A DNA stretch of 64,000 bases from Bacillus sp. Xin1 (GTDB lineage Bacteria > Bacillota > Bacilli > Bacillales > Bacillaceae_G), in contig NZ_JABUAE010000007.1 of assembly GCF_013314535.1 (NCBI RefSeq), forward strand, positions 90,646 to 154,645. Direction: 5' to 3'. The stretch's first letter is position 1. Each line of letters begins with the position of its first letter. The position numbers and the translations under genes are program-made. This document shows positions 35,182 through 44,189 of the stretch, in pieces. The notes under the pieces are model-generated. The model had not been told where the DNA came from. It did not search any database and was given only the letters and a program-made list of their open reading frames with translations.

Positions 35182-36501
35182 ATGAATGGGAATACTGCAA
35201 AAAAAATAGAATTTCAAGCTGAAAATACTGCAATAAAAAATGAAAAATATCCAGATCCTAAAAAGTGGCATAAACAGGATACTACCTGGGCATTGAGCCT
35301 TTTTGGAACAGCAATTGGAGCAGGAGTACTCTTTTTACCTATTAATGCAGGTTCAGGTGGTTTATTATCATTACTGTTAATTACCCTACTTGCATATCCT
35401 GTTATGTATTACTCACATAGGGCGCTTGCTAAAATGATATACGCTTCCAATTCTGCTGATGAGGGGATTACAGGTACAATAAGAGAATATTTCGGAAATA
35501 AGGCAAGTCTAATTTTTAACATAGTATATTTCAGCTCAATTTATACAATCGTACTGATGTATTCGGTTGCACTTACAAATACTGCAAGTAGTTTTATCGT
35601 GAATCAATTGCACATGAAAGAGCCTCCAAGGGCCATTTTATCACTTGTATTAGTACTCGGCCTTATAGCTATACTAAATTTCGGTCAAGATATCACTGTA
35701 AAAATAATGAGCATGCTAGTATATCCTTTCATAGCTTCTCTACTTTTTATCGCAATATCTTTGATTCCACAGTGGAATACGTCAATGCTTAGTTTTTCAA
35801 GTGTTTCTTCTGCTTCAACAGGAACAGGATATTTCGGAACAATATGGATGATACTACCAATCATAGTATTCTCATTTAATCATTCTCCTCTTATTTCGTC
35901 ATTTGTTATGAAACAGAGGGCTACCTATGGAATAGAGGCTACTGATGCCAAATGTGCTCAAATACAAAAAGTTTGTTATATCATGACATTCGTTGTTGTT
36001 ATGTTCTTTGTTTGGAGCAGTGCACTGAGTTTGACTCCAAATGATCTTATGATGGCAAAAGAACAGAACTTGTCAATCCTTTCATATCTTGCTAATGAGC
36101 TTAATTCGCCAGTAATCACTATTGCAGCTCCTATCATTGCTTTTGTGGCCATAACAAAGTCGTTCCTTGGCCATTATATAGGAGCATATGAGGTAATGCG
36201 TGATATGATTATCAAGTTCGGTAAAACACGTGGAAAAGATATAGAAGAAAAAACAGTTAAAACAATGATCCTTACTTTTGTCGTGTTAACATGCTGGTAT
36301 GTTGCTTATACAAATCCAAGTATTCTTGGACTCATTGATGCACTTAGCGGTCCGTTAGTTGCTGCTATCTTATGTCTATTACCAATGTATGCGATTCGTA
36401 AAGTACCAGTACTAGCTAAATACAGAGGGAAAATGAGCAATGTATTTGTCATTGTTGTAGGTGTACTTACTGTCCTAGCAAGTATTAAATCATTATTCTA
36501 A
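35182..36501 (+). CDS. sdaC: Serine/threonine transporter, HAAAP family (SdaC-like)
   Basis: 439 residues with about 11 TM segments. TTWALSLFGTAIGAGVLFLPINAG (residues 35-58) is the family signature of SdaC/TdcC/YhaO proton symporters; SFNHSPLISSF and KSFLGHYIGAYEV are also typical. It imports L-serine (or threonine) across the cytoplasmic membrane. Excellent binding site AAGGAGG. The upstream serine dehydratase remnant supports serine as substrate. Intact, so uptake may persist without the local deaminase. Confidence 0.85.
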   Translation: MNGNTAKKIEFQAENTAIKNEKYPDPKKWHKQDTTWALSLFGTAIGAGVLFLPINAGSGGLLSLLLITLLAYPVMYYSHRALAKMIYASNSADEGITGTIREYFGNKASLIFNIVYFSSIYTIVLMYSVALTNTASSFIVNQLHMKEPPRAILSLVLVLGLIAILNFGQDITVKIMSMLVYPFIASLLFIAISLIPQWNTSMLSFSSVSSASTGTGYFGTIWMILPIIVFSFNHSPLISSFVMKQRATYGIEATDAKCAQIQKVCYIMTFVVVMFFVWSSALSLTPNDLMMAKEQNLSILSYLANELNSPVITIAAPIIAFVAITKSFLGHYIGAYEVMRDMIIKFGKTRGKDIEEKTVKTMILTFVVLTCWYVAYTNPSILGLIDALSGPLVAAILCLLPMYAIRKVPVLAKYRGKMSNVFVIVVGVLTVLASIKSLF

Positions 36502-36733
36502 TTCACTATTGTTAGTTCTGGTGCAAAAATAGTGGGATATGAAAAAAGAACGAAAGATTCCTAGCAGAATTGAATTTTATGTTGTTAAACCAAAGAGATC
36601 ATGGATAAGATATATCTATTTTTGGACAGACTTCTCACCTTGGAGAGTTTGTCCTTTTTTATCATATGCATAACTTCTATTCCAGCAATCACTTTTTTAG
36701 CTGTTTGCAATGATTTTAATCCAAGCATATTTT

Positions 36734-36790
36734 GGTGCCACCCCATGCCCATCAAGCTAATATTTCGAAGTCCCCAAAAACGTAAAATTT
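36734..36790 (-). repeat. Dispersed repeat copy B (inverted)
   Basis: On the minus strand GTTTTTGGGGACTTC, then TTAGCTTGATGGGCATGGGG. It forms an inverted pair with copy F 42 bp away. Nothing else recognisable in 36502-36915. Confidence 0.65.
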
Positions 36791-36831
36791 ATTTCATCAC
36801 ATTTGTTTATGAGAGTTCAACTCACTTTTTT

Positions 36832-36893
36832 CATTTTGGGGAACAATCAATTTCTTAACTTGATAGGTATGTGGCGGGACCCCCACAATGCGC
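36832..36893 (+). repeat. Dispersed repeat copy F
   Basis: TTTTGGGGAACAATC lead, then AACTTGATAGGTATGTGGCG and GGACCCCCACAATG. Closest to copy E in its right half. Confidence 0.65.
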
Positions 36894-36915
36894 TCACATT
36901 CATACATCGTACATA

Positions 36916-37902
36916 TTATGAACCACTACTAGCAGAAGAGGCTGCTGCAGTGGAAGCAGTAATCGCTGCTATCATAGCAGCCTGCTGCGCTTGAATAAGG
37001 ACCTCTATCATTGTTTGTAAACCTGTATTGGTAGCTTGACTTTCTGCACCTTTCTGACTTACGTACAGTTGAACCGCAATCAGAATACTTACATCCGTAT
37101 GCCATCGGAATAACTTATCACCTTGCAATTTCTCGATAAATCCCTGAACAGAACGGACCTCTTTCTCTCCATCTTCAAGCAAAGCTAGTAGTCCAATTGC
37201 CGGATAATGCATCTGTTTTACTTTTACTTTTTCTTGCTTTAACGAATTCCATATGTTTATGTATTGCGCTACTAAAATATCTTCACTAACATCCTTCTTT
37301 AGAGAAAGAATATGACTCAAAAATTGAAGATCATTCCCTTTGCGCATACCAGCTGCCGCCAGCTTCTGATAAAGACGTTCCACTCGGTCCATAAGCGTTT
37401 CTACTTTCTCTTGTTGCCCTGCTAACAAAACAGCGAGCGGATAATCATTTTGTCCTGTAAGAAAGAAGTGATCCTCTTTCATGCGTTTATATACTTGCAT
37501 GGACCGCTGAATGCGTGTGTCATGCTGTCCATTTTCTCCTGATAAAAGCGCTGCTGCTGCCAGATAAGTGAATATACTTCTGCTAAAGCCACCAGCAACT
37601 AATCGTTCATATAAGTCTAAAAACTTCCGAAACGCTTCTTTGTAATGTGAAAAGTGAATATCTAATGTTGCCGCAACCACAAAGCGATGATAGGACTTTA
37701 AGTATGAAAACATCCCTACTTGATCCTTAATATAGTTACTAATTTCTAAAAATCGCCCAAGATGAAACAGCTTATCACTGCCTGCATACATAGCAGCAAT
37801 CATCATTCCTGTCCGAGAATCACTCGTTTTCCACTTTAGTTCCCCTTTTAACTGTCCATATATATGTATGTACTGCTCCAACTTCTGCTCTAATGTAATC
37901 AT
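36916..37902 (-). CDS. DUF4003 family protein
   Basis: 328 residues of helical, repeat-like sequence (SDKLFHLGRFLEISNYIKD, HYKEAFRKFLDLYERLVAGGFSRSIFTYLAAA) recognised as DUF4003, a Bacillus family of unknown function. The C-terminus is an Ala/Ser-rich tail (AAMIAAITASTAAASSASSGS region). GGAGGGGACC precedes the ATG. No signal or membrane segment. Single gene. Confidence 0.82.
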   Translation of the reverse strand: MITLEQKLEQYIHIYGQLKGELKWKTSDSRTGMMIAAMYAGSDKLFHLGRFLEISNYIKDQVGMFSYLKSYHRFVVAATLDIHFSHYKEAFRKFLDLYERLVAGGFSRSIFTYLAAAALLSGENGQHDTRIQRSMQVYKRMKEDHFFLTGQNDYPLAVLLAGQQEKVETLMDRVERLYQKLAAAGMRKGNDLQFLSHILSLKKDVSEDILVAQYINIWNSLKQEKVKVKQMHYPAIGLLALLEDGEKEVRSVQGFIEKLQGDKLFRWHTDVSILIAVQLYVSQKGAESQATNTGLQTMIEVLIQAQQAAMIAAITASTAAASSASSGS

Positions 37903-38059
37903 AGAAGGTCCCCTCCATTTTTCCTATGCTTCTCTTCTATCATACTATGATTCTATATTGAGGAATACTGTTATCGATACAAACTTTGGAAATATATACT
38001 TAATTTGGTACATTCCCCATAGTTATCTATACATTATAAACAAATTGTGATTTCTCTTC

Positions 38060-38527
38060 TTAATCATTTTTAATAATATGTTCCATATAAACAGGAAAAT
38101 GATGTACTTTATCTTTGAGAAAATCCGGTTTCAAGTTATACTCACTTAATTGCTCTAAAGGCACCCATTGAAATACATACCTTTTGCCGTCTTCTTCAAG
38201 AATAAAAGTATTCTCTCCCCTTGTAGGTAACTCAAGCAAATTCACTTCGTAATAAAAACTAATTTCATGAAATTGATGTTCATCATATGTAAAAAAATTT
38301 TCAGCCATCCACAATAGCCTTTTCACATCAACATCCACTCCTAGTTCTTCTCTCAGTTCCCTCTTCACCGCGGCTTCACTGCTCTCAAGCATTTGTACAC
38401 GTCCGCCCGGTACATACCAAAAATCTTCCCCTTCATTTTGAATCATTAATATTTTATGATTCTGTTTACATATCGCACCGACTCGATAGTTAAAACACGT
38501 TTTTTCTGATTTGAATGTTAGATCCAT
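38060..38527 (-). CDS. NUDIX hydrolase
   Basis: 155 residues. The Nudix box GGRVQMLESSEAAVKRELRE ELGVDV fits GX5EX7REUXEEXGU with all acidic metal ligands. It hydrolyses a nucleoside diphosphate linked to another moiety; substrate unknown. GGGGGA precedes the ATG. It lies 31 bp downstream of the serine-hydrolase gene on the same strand and might share its transcript. Confidence 0.88.
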   Translation of the reverse strand: MDLTFKSEKTCFNYRVGAICKQNHKILMIQNEGEDFWYVPGGRVQMLESSEAAVKRELREELGVDVDVKRLLWMAENFFTYDEHQFHEISFYYEVNLLELPTRGENTFILEEDGKRYVFQWVPLEQLSEYNLKPDFLKDKVHHFPVYMEHIIKND

Positions 38528-38558
38528 TGTTATATATCCCCCTTAAATAATTTGAAAT

Positions 38559-40028
38559 TTAACTACTAAAATATTTTACTTGCAAATTCTGTTTATAAGC
38601 AATTATGATACAAAGCAAGCCATTAAGCGCCAAAAAGGTAACCATTCCAATTAATAAGTAGGCTAAATCTGGAGAAAATATATAAATCGCATGCCATGGC
38701 GAATCCGTACTATAAATTAATATCGGAATTGTAGCAATAGATAGCCCGAAGAAAATAAGACCAGAAATGTACCATATACTTCTTTTACGAATTTTTTTTG
38801 ATTTCATCTTTACAAACAGGTAAATAAGCATTATAAAAAGCAAGCATATTACCCCAATTATAACGAGTTGAACAATAGGAGTATTGGAAGGTATATCAAC
38901 AAGTTCATCTCCATTTATTATATTTATAATGCCTTGCTTCAAATAGGAAAGCGCCTCTTCTTCCAGAATATGATTTTTATTGGTGAGGATCACACCACCC
39001 CAACCCGTTTCCGGTATAAAAAACATTTCTGCATGTGAATCAGTAGTCGAACCAGAATGCCATATCATTTTCTTCTCAGAATCTGGATTTGTAACTCTTA
39101 TCCCTAATCCGTAGTAACGGGTTTCACCGGTTTGAATATGCGGTGATACATAAAGATTCATCATGTTTTCAGTTAAAAAATCGGCATTCTCTTGTCCACT
39201 AAGGAATTTTATATATTGAACCATATCTTCCGCACTTGCTGTTATGTATCCATATGGTGCACCGCCATTATCATATGTTATCGAACTTTTCCGAGGAATT
39301 CCAAACCATGACTGATAGCCAGCTAAATATCCTTTTTTATACGCCGAATCATTGTCAGCTGCCGCACTCTTCATACCTAATGGTAAAAAAACTTCCTTCT
39401 TCATGTACTCAGAATACGCTTGCTTCGTAACTTCTTCAATAAGAGCACCGAGAATTAAGAAATTTGCATTACTATATTGATACTTTTCTCCAGGTCGAGC
39501 GGTAAGTACAACGTTTGATAGACTTTCCACATTGTTTTTAATAGCATTAACATCTTTAGATTCTTTATCTGATATTGATAAACCAGAATATGTACTGACC
39601 CCACTTGAATGAGTAAGTAAATGCTTAATTGTTATTTTCGATGCCGCTTCTTTATCTTTCAGTGTAAACCATGGGATATATTTTTGAACTGGATCTTCTA
39701 GGTGAACGATACCTTCTTCCATTAATTTCATTATAGCTAAACCTGTTAATGATTTACTTATCGACCCTATTGTAAAAGGAGTTTCAGTAGTTACTTTTTC
39801 CTCAGTTTCTCCCGTTACACCCCATGCTTTCGAATAAAACAAATTATTTTCATGAACAATAGCAATCGAGGCGCCTGGAATTCGATGTTCTTTTAAAAAG
39901 ATTTCGACGTAGTTGTCTATCGTATTCTTAATATCTTTTTCCGCGGAGACTTTCGAGGCTGGTAGAAACAAAACAACTACATTCCATAATAAACATATAA
40001 AAATGATCATGAACTTTAGTATTTTCAT
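38559..40028 (-). CDS. Beta-lactamase-related serine hydrolase (class C/PBP4*-like)
   Basis: 489 residues from MKILKFMIIFICLLWNVV; AGGTGA precedes this ATG, and the GTG at 40040 lies inside that binding site. Signal or TM segment, then a catalytic domain with SISK (SxxK, TIGSISKSLTG), YSN (YQYSNANF) and HSG (WHSGSTTDS) motifs, then four TM segments at the C-terminus. A D-Ala-D-Ala peptidase or esterase at the outer membrane face is likely; FmtA-like. Third in a PadR-HAAS-hydrolase operon. Confidence 0.82.
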   Translation of the reverse strand: MKILKFMIIFICLLWNVVVLFLPASKVSAEKDIKNTIDNYVEIFLKEHRIPGASIAIVHENNLFYSKAWGVTGETEEKVTTETPFTIGSISKSLTGLAIMKLMEEGIVHLEDPVQKYIPWFTLKDKEAASKITIKHLLTHSSGVSTYSGLSISDKESKDVNAIKNNVESLSNVVLTARPGEKYQYSNANFLILGALIEEVTKQAYSEYMKKEVFLPLGMKSAAADNDSAYKKGYLAGYQSWFGIPRKSSITYDNGGAPYGYITASAEDMVQYIKFLSGQENADFLTENMMNLYVSPHIQTGETRYYGLGIRVTNPDSEKKMIWHSGSTTDSHAEMFFIPETGWGGVILTNKNHILEEEALSYLKQGIINIINGDELVDIPSNTPIVQLVIIGVICLLFIMLIYLFVKMKSKKIRKRSIWYISGLIFFGLSIATIPILIYSTDSPWHAIYIFSPDLAYLLIGMVTFLALNGLLCIIIAYKQNLQVKYFSS

Positions 40029-40036
40029 ATTAAATT

Positions 40037-40549
40037 TCACCTACTTATATTTACCTTTCGTATATAAAACACTACCAGCATGGAAATTAGTGCAGAAATT
40101 AAAATGCTAGTAATCATTAACAGAGAGTTCCACCAAGAATTATCTGCTATGTGATACAAAATATTATAGTTAAACGAGTTATTAGTATGTAGTGGGTTAA
40201 ATGATTCTGTTAAAAACATAGAAAGTAGGCGTTGTGACGTGAGGTAGGTAACGATTGAAGTAACGAATCCAATCACAAATAAAATTCCAATTTTATTTTT
40301 TGATTTTCGTATCTGTTTTATTTCAGAATAAAGATCTATTTCATTCATTTCTAAAAAATCTTTAATAAATGTTTTTGTATCTCCTAAATCATTGATACTA
40401 TTTTGGCCGTGTTCACGGCATTCTTGTATATGCTCTAAAAGTTGTCGTTTCAAAATCTTTCTGTTTTTTGAACTTACCTTGTATTGTTTTAATTCTTCAA
40501 GAACTTCATTTAAAAATTGTTCTTCTTCCATATTCAATTTCATGTTCAT
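40037..40549 (-). CDS. HAAS-domain membrane protein (DUF1700-like)
   Basis: 170 residues from MNMKLNMEEEQFLNEVLEEL; this ATG overlaps the PadR stop (ATGA). The N-terminal helical HAAS-like region (SSKNRKILKRQLLEHIQECREHG, DTKTFIKDF) is followed by two TM segments (about 90-110 and 145-165). HAAS proteins pair with PadR regulators and are thought to transmit membrane signals. Middle gene of a three-gene operon. Confidence 0.75.
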   Translation of the reverse strand: MNMKLNMEEEQFLNEVLEELKQYKVSSKNRKILKRQLLEHIQECREHGQNSINDLGDTKTFIKDFLEMNEIDLYSEIKQIRKSKNKIGILFVIGFVTSIVTYLTSQRLLSMFLTESFNPLHTNNSFNYNILYHIADNSWWNSLLMITSILISALISMLVVFYIRKVNISR

Positions 40550-40887
40550 TCGAAATGTTCTCCTTTCAAACCACTTTGCAGTAGGGATTTTATATCCTGT
40601 TGTAACTCCAACCACTCATTAATTTTTTTCTGAAGATACATTTCCCCTTTTTCATTGATTTCATAATAAACTCTAACCTTACCACTTTCTGTCATTTCAC
40701 GGTAAGTATGAACCCATTCTTGATCTTTAAGCTTAGTCAAAATCGGATAAATGCTTCCTACTCCTTTCAGTTTTAAATTGTGTTTTTCTAACTCCTTCAT
40801 AATTTCATATCCATAACTTTTTTCCTTTGACAAAATAGATAACACACACATCTCTAAATGACCTTTAATTAAACTTGTTCTATCCAT
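40546..40887 (-). CDS. PadR-family transcriptional regulator
   Basis: 113 residues: LIKGHLEMCVLSILSKEKSYGYEIMKELEKHNLKLKGVGSIYPILTKLKDQ, the PadR winged helix with a GSIYPIL signature. It probably represses its own operon; a perfect 12-bp-arm palindrome lies 17 bp upstream of the start. No strong ribosome binding site is visible before the ATG, which may indicate weak translation. Confidence 0.87.
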   Translation of the reverse strand: MDRTSLIKGHLEMCVLSILSKEKSYGYEIMKELEKHNLKLKGVGSIYPILTKLKDQEWVHTYREMTESGKVRVYYEINEKGEMYLQKKINEWLELQQDIKSLLQSGLKGEHFE

Positions 40888-40903
40888 AGGATAAATTTAA
40901 CAA

Positions 40904-40932
40904 AAATATATACTTCATTCAAGTATATATTT
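40904..40932. promoter_or_regulatory. PadR operator: perfect palindrome
   Basis: AAATATATACTT-CATTC-AAGTATATATTT, arms complementary at all 12 positions, directly upstream of the PadR gene. Confidence 0.8.
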
Positions 40933-41171
40933 AGTATTTTTTAGAATTTTTTAACTTTTATTTACATATCATTAAAATAAAGTTTGATAAAAATGAAGAC
41001 CCTTCCCCTTATATATTAACTAACGCAAAAGCTCCATTTTGCATAAAGGTTGCTTAAAATGGAGTTCATCTTGCTAATTAAGTATAATATTTTTATAAAT
41101 GGTTCGATCATTTCTGAATTAGCCCTTTTTGGGCAGCCTTCCCCCTGCTTCTCCTGAATTTTAAGGTGGTC

Positions 41172-41264
41172 TTACTGCCCGCGAATAGCGGGATAAAATT
41201 TCAACTTGAGGGCATGGGGGCATCGCCATCAAGCTCATTCTTTCTAATGTCCCAAAAATTCTTG
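41172..41264 (-). repeat. Dispersed repeat copy C (inverted)
   Basis: Includes the stem-like CCCGCGAATAGCGGG at 41178-41192 and, on the minus strand, TTTTTGGGACATT and GAGCTTGATGGCGATGCCCC. It lies directly before the C1q-like gene. The rest of 40933-41171 shows nothing. Confidence 0.6.
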
Positions 41265-41327
41265 CCCAGTCACTCCTTTTGTATCATTCATACGTTAGTA
41301 AAAAAGGGGGTAATCCTTATAGTAGCT

Positions 41328-41774
41328 TTTCTACAATTAATTAGACCCTCCGCATTTAGAGCTATAAAAGCAGTTAACCAGAATATACTTACAGCACAAT
41401 TTCAACAGATTACTTATGAAACGAAACAATTTGATTTAAAAGATGAGTATAATATATCCGATTCAACCTTTGTTCCTACAAGAAAGGGAGTATATGCTAT
41501 TAATGCAGGTGCAGCATTTCTTGCTAAGTTTCCTTTTGATGTTTCCCGCACTATAACAATGTTAATACGTGTAAATGATATCGATGTTGTAAAAGAAGAT
41601 CACTATTTTGTACCAAAATTAGCTGGACGATCTCATGCTGTAAGAGTAAGTACGATTTTACAATTAAATAAAATGGATAAAGTTCAAGCTTGGACAATGA
41701 TTAGCGGAGGAAACATGACTATTTTGAATAACGAAGGAACACATTTTGAAGCAGCTAGATTTTCATCTCCATAA
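41328..41774 (+). CDS. C1q/TNF-like surface protein, start codon unclear
   Basis: About 148 residues beginning (as ATA) VAFLQLIRPSAFRAIKAVN, then a beta-rich jelly-roll-like domain (TAQFQQITYETKQFDL ... YAINAGAAFLAKF ... QLNKMDKVQAWTMISGG) resembling the C-terminal trimer domains of exosporium glycoproteins and C1q. AAGGGGG lies eight bases before an ATA where an ATG would be expected. The in-frame reading extends up to a GTG at 41166 through repeat copy C, which is a less likely start. Confidence 0.6.
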   Translation, partial: FLQLIRPSAFRAIKAVNQNILTAQFQQITYETKQFDLKDEYNISDSTFVPTRKGVYAINAGAAFLAKFPFDVSRTITMLIRVNDIDVVKEDHYFVPKLAGRSHAVRVSTILQLNKMDKVQAWTMISGGNMTILNNEGTHFEAARFSSP

Positions 41775-41820
41775 GATTGCATCAATATAATGAATAACTT
41801 TTTTATTCTTCTTTATAAAA

Positions 41821-41852
41821 AGAAAAAAGAGCTTTTTTTAAAGCTCTTTTTC
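41821..41852. terminator. Bidirectional terminator
   Basis: AAAAAGAGCTTT / AAAGCTCTTTTT between convergent genes. Confidence 0.8.
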
Positions 41853-41860
41853 CTATCTAA

Positions 41861-42079
41861 CTATTGAATTCGAAGTGCTAAAATGTCTCCACAATCTAAA
41901 ACAATTACAGTTCCTGGTTCTGTTGTATTATCTACAAAAGTTGCACAAAAATTTTCCATATTGAAATTAACAAAAGTGACGTCTTCGATTGTATTTCCAC
42001 TTAGAAAAATATCTACTTCTGTACCTAATGGTAAAGTTGCTAACTGTTCGCATACGCATTTATCATGATTATGATTCAT
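41861..42079 (-). CDS. Small Cys/His-headed protein, possibly spore-related
   Basis: 72 residues: MNHNHDKCVCEQLATLPLGT, then a compact beta-rich region (VDIFLSGNTIEDVTFVNFNM, VIVLDCGDILALRI). The HNHDKCVCE head resembles the start of exosporium/coat proteins such as ExsY/CotY, but the rest does not. Excellent AAGGAGGTG binding site. A spore-surface role is only inference, helped by the convergent C1q-like gene. The stretch 42080-42380 shows no gene. Confidence 0.7.
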   Translation of the reverse strand: MNHNHDKCVCEQLATLPLGTEVDIFLSGNTIEDVTFVNFNMENFCATFVDNTTEPGTVIVLDCGDILALRIQ

Positions 42080-42380
42080 TTATAGGCACCTCCTTCTAGA
42101 GAATTTACTCTATTATATGTTCAAATACAAGAATAGCTTGTTTACTAGTCTATATTCTAAAAGAGAGGCGTTTCACCATTATATACAAGATTTCATATAA
42201 AAAAGAAAACAAAAAAATAGCAAAGATTTTTAGAATCCCCGCTATAACAATAATATATAAAATCCTGCATATTAGAATACAAAAATTATTATCCACTGCA
42301 ATACTATTCCAATGACCATAGCATGTAGCGTTATAACCGCCTGAGAAGTTTCTCCTCTGTTTGATACATATATATCCTCA

Positions 42381-43418
42381 TCACAATTTCTCTTTTTGAA
42401 ACCAAGCCTCTAGCAATTCCAACTCTCTTTCTTTTGATATACCTGCTTTTCGCTCTGTATCCTTCCTTGATTTTTCCCATTGATACACATCATAAATAGT
42501 ATCTTCAAAAGGTCTAAAAGAAAGACCAGTGTTAACAGCTTTTTCTATACTAATGAAAAAACCACCTTTCCATGGTTCTGTTTCTCCTTCTAATGGGGAA
42601 TTTTGGGGAATCCATAAAGGCATCTCCGTCCATGGCTGTACTTTATTTTCCAGTAGAAATTGTTCTTCTACCCATACAAATTGGGCATCGCTGTTTGTTA
42701 CCGCTTTACAAGCATTTAATAATTCTTCTATCGTCAATTCATCATTCGGCCCTGTTACATTAAACGTACCTACTTTTCTCTTTTGTGCCATATCGAACGC
42801 CCAAGTTGTTACATCTTTTACATCAATTAATTGAACAGGACGGTCTGAACGCCCCGGCACCATTATTTTTCCACCTTGTGATACACGCTGAACCCAGTAC
42901 GGAAGTCGATCCGAATAGTCAAATGGTCCAACGAGAAGCCCTGCCCTTACATGTAACACACGACCCGGCCAATGTTTTTCTGCTTCTTCCTCACATAAAA
43001 CTTTCAATGCGCCATAATACTCGTAGGGAGATATTTCTCCCTCTTCAACCGCTTTCAACTTATCGCTAGGTGGCATAGACTGTAAATGATAGTCTTCCTT
43101 AATATGAAGTGGAATCCAATCTTTATAAGTAGAAATACTTGATATGAATGTATAATGTTCGATGTTATCTCCAAGTTCGGTTGCGATTTTGCGGATTTGA
43201 TGAGGCGCAAATCCACATGTATCCATGACAACATCCCACTTCCGATTTTTTAAGGCTGATACATCGCTATCTCTATTGCCGGTTAGTTGCTCTACTTCAG
43301 GAAATATTTCTTTATTTGTGCCACGATTAAACAAGGTAACTTCATGCCCTCTTTTCAATGCTTCTTCTACCATAGCTCTTCCTAAAAAACGGGTTCCCCC
43401 TAATATAAGGACTTTCAT
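42381..43418 (-). CDS. NAD-dependent epimerase/dehydratase (extended SDR)
   Basis: 345 residues from MKVLILGGTRFLGRAMVEEA; AAGGGGGA precedes it, and the reading to 43463 is not supported. The Rossmann motif GGTRFLG binds NAD(P). The later YYGALKVLCEE carries the SDR YxxxK pair and RAGLLVGPFDYSDRLPYW follows, as in extended SDRs related to isoflavone reductase or mRNA-binding chloroplast proteins. Substrate unknown. Cytoplasmic, single gene. Confidence 0.85.
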   Translation of the reverse strand: MKVLILGGTRFLGRAMVEEALKRGHEVTLFNRGTNKEIFPEVEQLTGNRDSDVSALKNRKWDVVMDTCGFAPHQIRKIATELGDNIEHYTFISSISTYKDWIPLHIKEDYHLQSMPPSDKLKAVEEGEISPYEYYGALKVLCEEEAEKHWPGRVLHVRAGLLVGPFDYSDRLPYWVQRVSQGGKIMVPGRSDRPVQLIDVKDVTTWAFDMAQKRKVGTFNVTGPNDELTIEELLNACKAVTNSDAQFVWVEEQFLLENKVQPWTEMPLWIPQNSPLEGETEPWKGGFFISIEKAVNTGLSFRPFEDTIYDVYQWEKSRKDTERKAGISKERELELLEAWFQKEKL

Positions 43419-43588
43419 ATATTTCCCCCTTCCATTTTCATAACCTATTAATTTAGTATTCATTTTAAATAACGATTTTCCTACTTAAAAGGTTACGGGA
43501 GATGATGAAAAAATTAATAAATGATGTTGCTTTTGTTCAAAATAGTATGGCGCTTTTTGGATGACAACATTATCTTTAAATTTTCACT

Positions 43589-44158
43589 TTATTTCCACAA
43601 TCTTTTAACCTCCACCAATTTCTGACCATGAAATTCCATTCTATATATATCTGGTTTTGATGCATGTAGTAAAAAATTCAAATCGTACTGACTGTCATAA
43701 TACCCCATCATCAAAGTCATAACAGCTCCATGAGTGCCTAATACTACTTTCTGTCCTCGATAAGTGTTCAATAATTCTTTTAAAACTCTTATAGCCCGCT
43801 CTTGACAGGCTACATTAGATTCTCCTCCCATTAAAGCAAAATTGGGATTAGAAAATGATCTTTTTAATAAAGGCATTAACTCCTTATCGGATATTCGCTT
43901 ATCCCCAGCAGAAAAAACTCGCTCTTTTAAATCTTCAAATACGACAACATCTTGCCCTAAACGTTCTGCTAATCCCTGAATCGTTAGGATGGACCGATTG
44001 TATGGGCTTGAAACAAAGACCTCAATGCCCTCTCTTTGTAATATGTCAGTGATTCGATAAGCATCTAATTTTCCTTTTTCAGTTAACCCTCTTGTTCGTT
44101 CATTTCCTTCTGCTTTTGGTGAATCACCATGTCTCACCATATAAATAACAGTATTCAT
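43589..44158 (-). CDS. Histidine phosphatase (phosphoglycerate mutase-like)
   Basis: 189 residues from MNTVIYMVRHGDSPKAEGNE; RHG carries the phospho-accepting His. LTEKGKLDAYRI and VFVSSPYNRSILTIQGLAE follow, with the second His in VVLGTHGAVMTL. It is a broad-specificity phosphatase type rather than a glycolytic mutase, judging by its short length. Start chosen at 44158 because the upstream ATG is too close to its AAAGG. Next to a GNAT gene (31 bp), possibly one transcript. Confidence 0.85.
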   Translation of the reverse strand: MNTVIYMVRHGDSPKAEGNERTRGLTEKGKLDAYRITDILQREGIEVFVSSPYNRSILTIQGLAERLGQDVVVFEDLKERVFSAGDKRISDKELMPLLKRSFSNPNFALMGGESNVACQERAIRVLKELLNTYRGQKVVLGTHGAVMTLMMGYYDSQYDLNFLLHASKPDIYRMEFHGQKLVEVKRLWK

Positions 44159-44189
44159 CCTTACCATCCTTTACACCGTTTATAATTAT

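Noticed and set aside
36601-36994. Two rightward ORFs before DUF4003
   Set aside because: They consist of repeat copies B and F and the antisense of the DUF4003 gene end.
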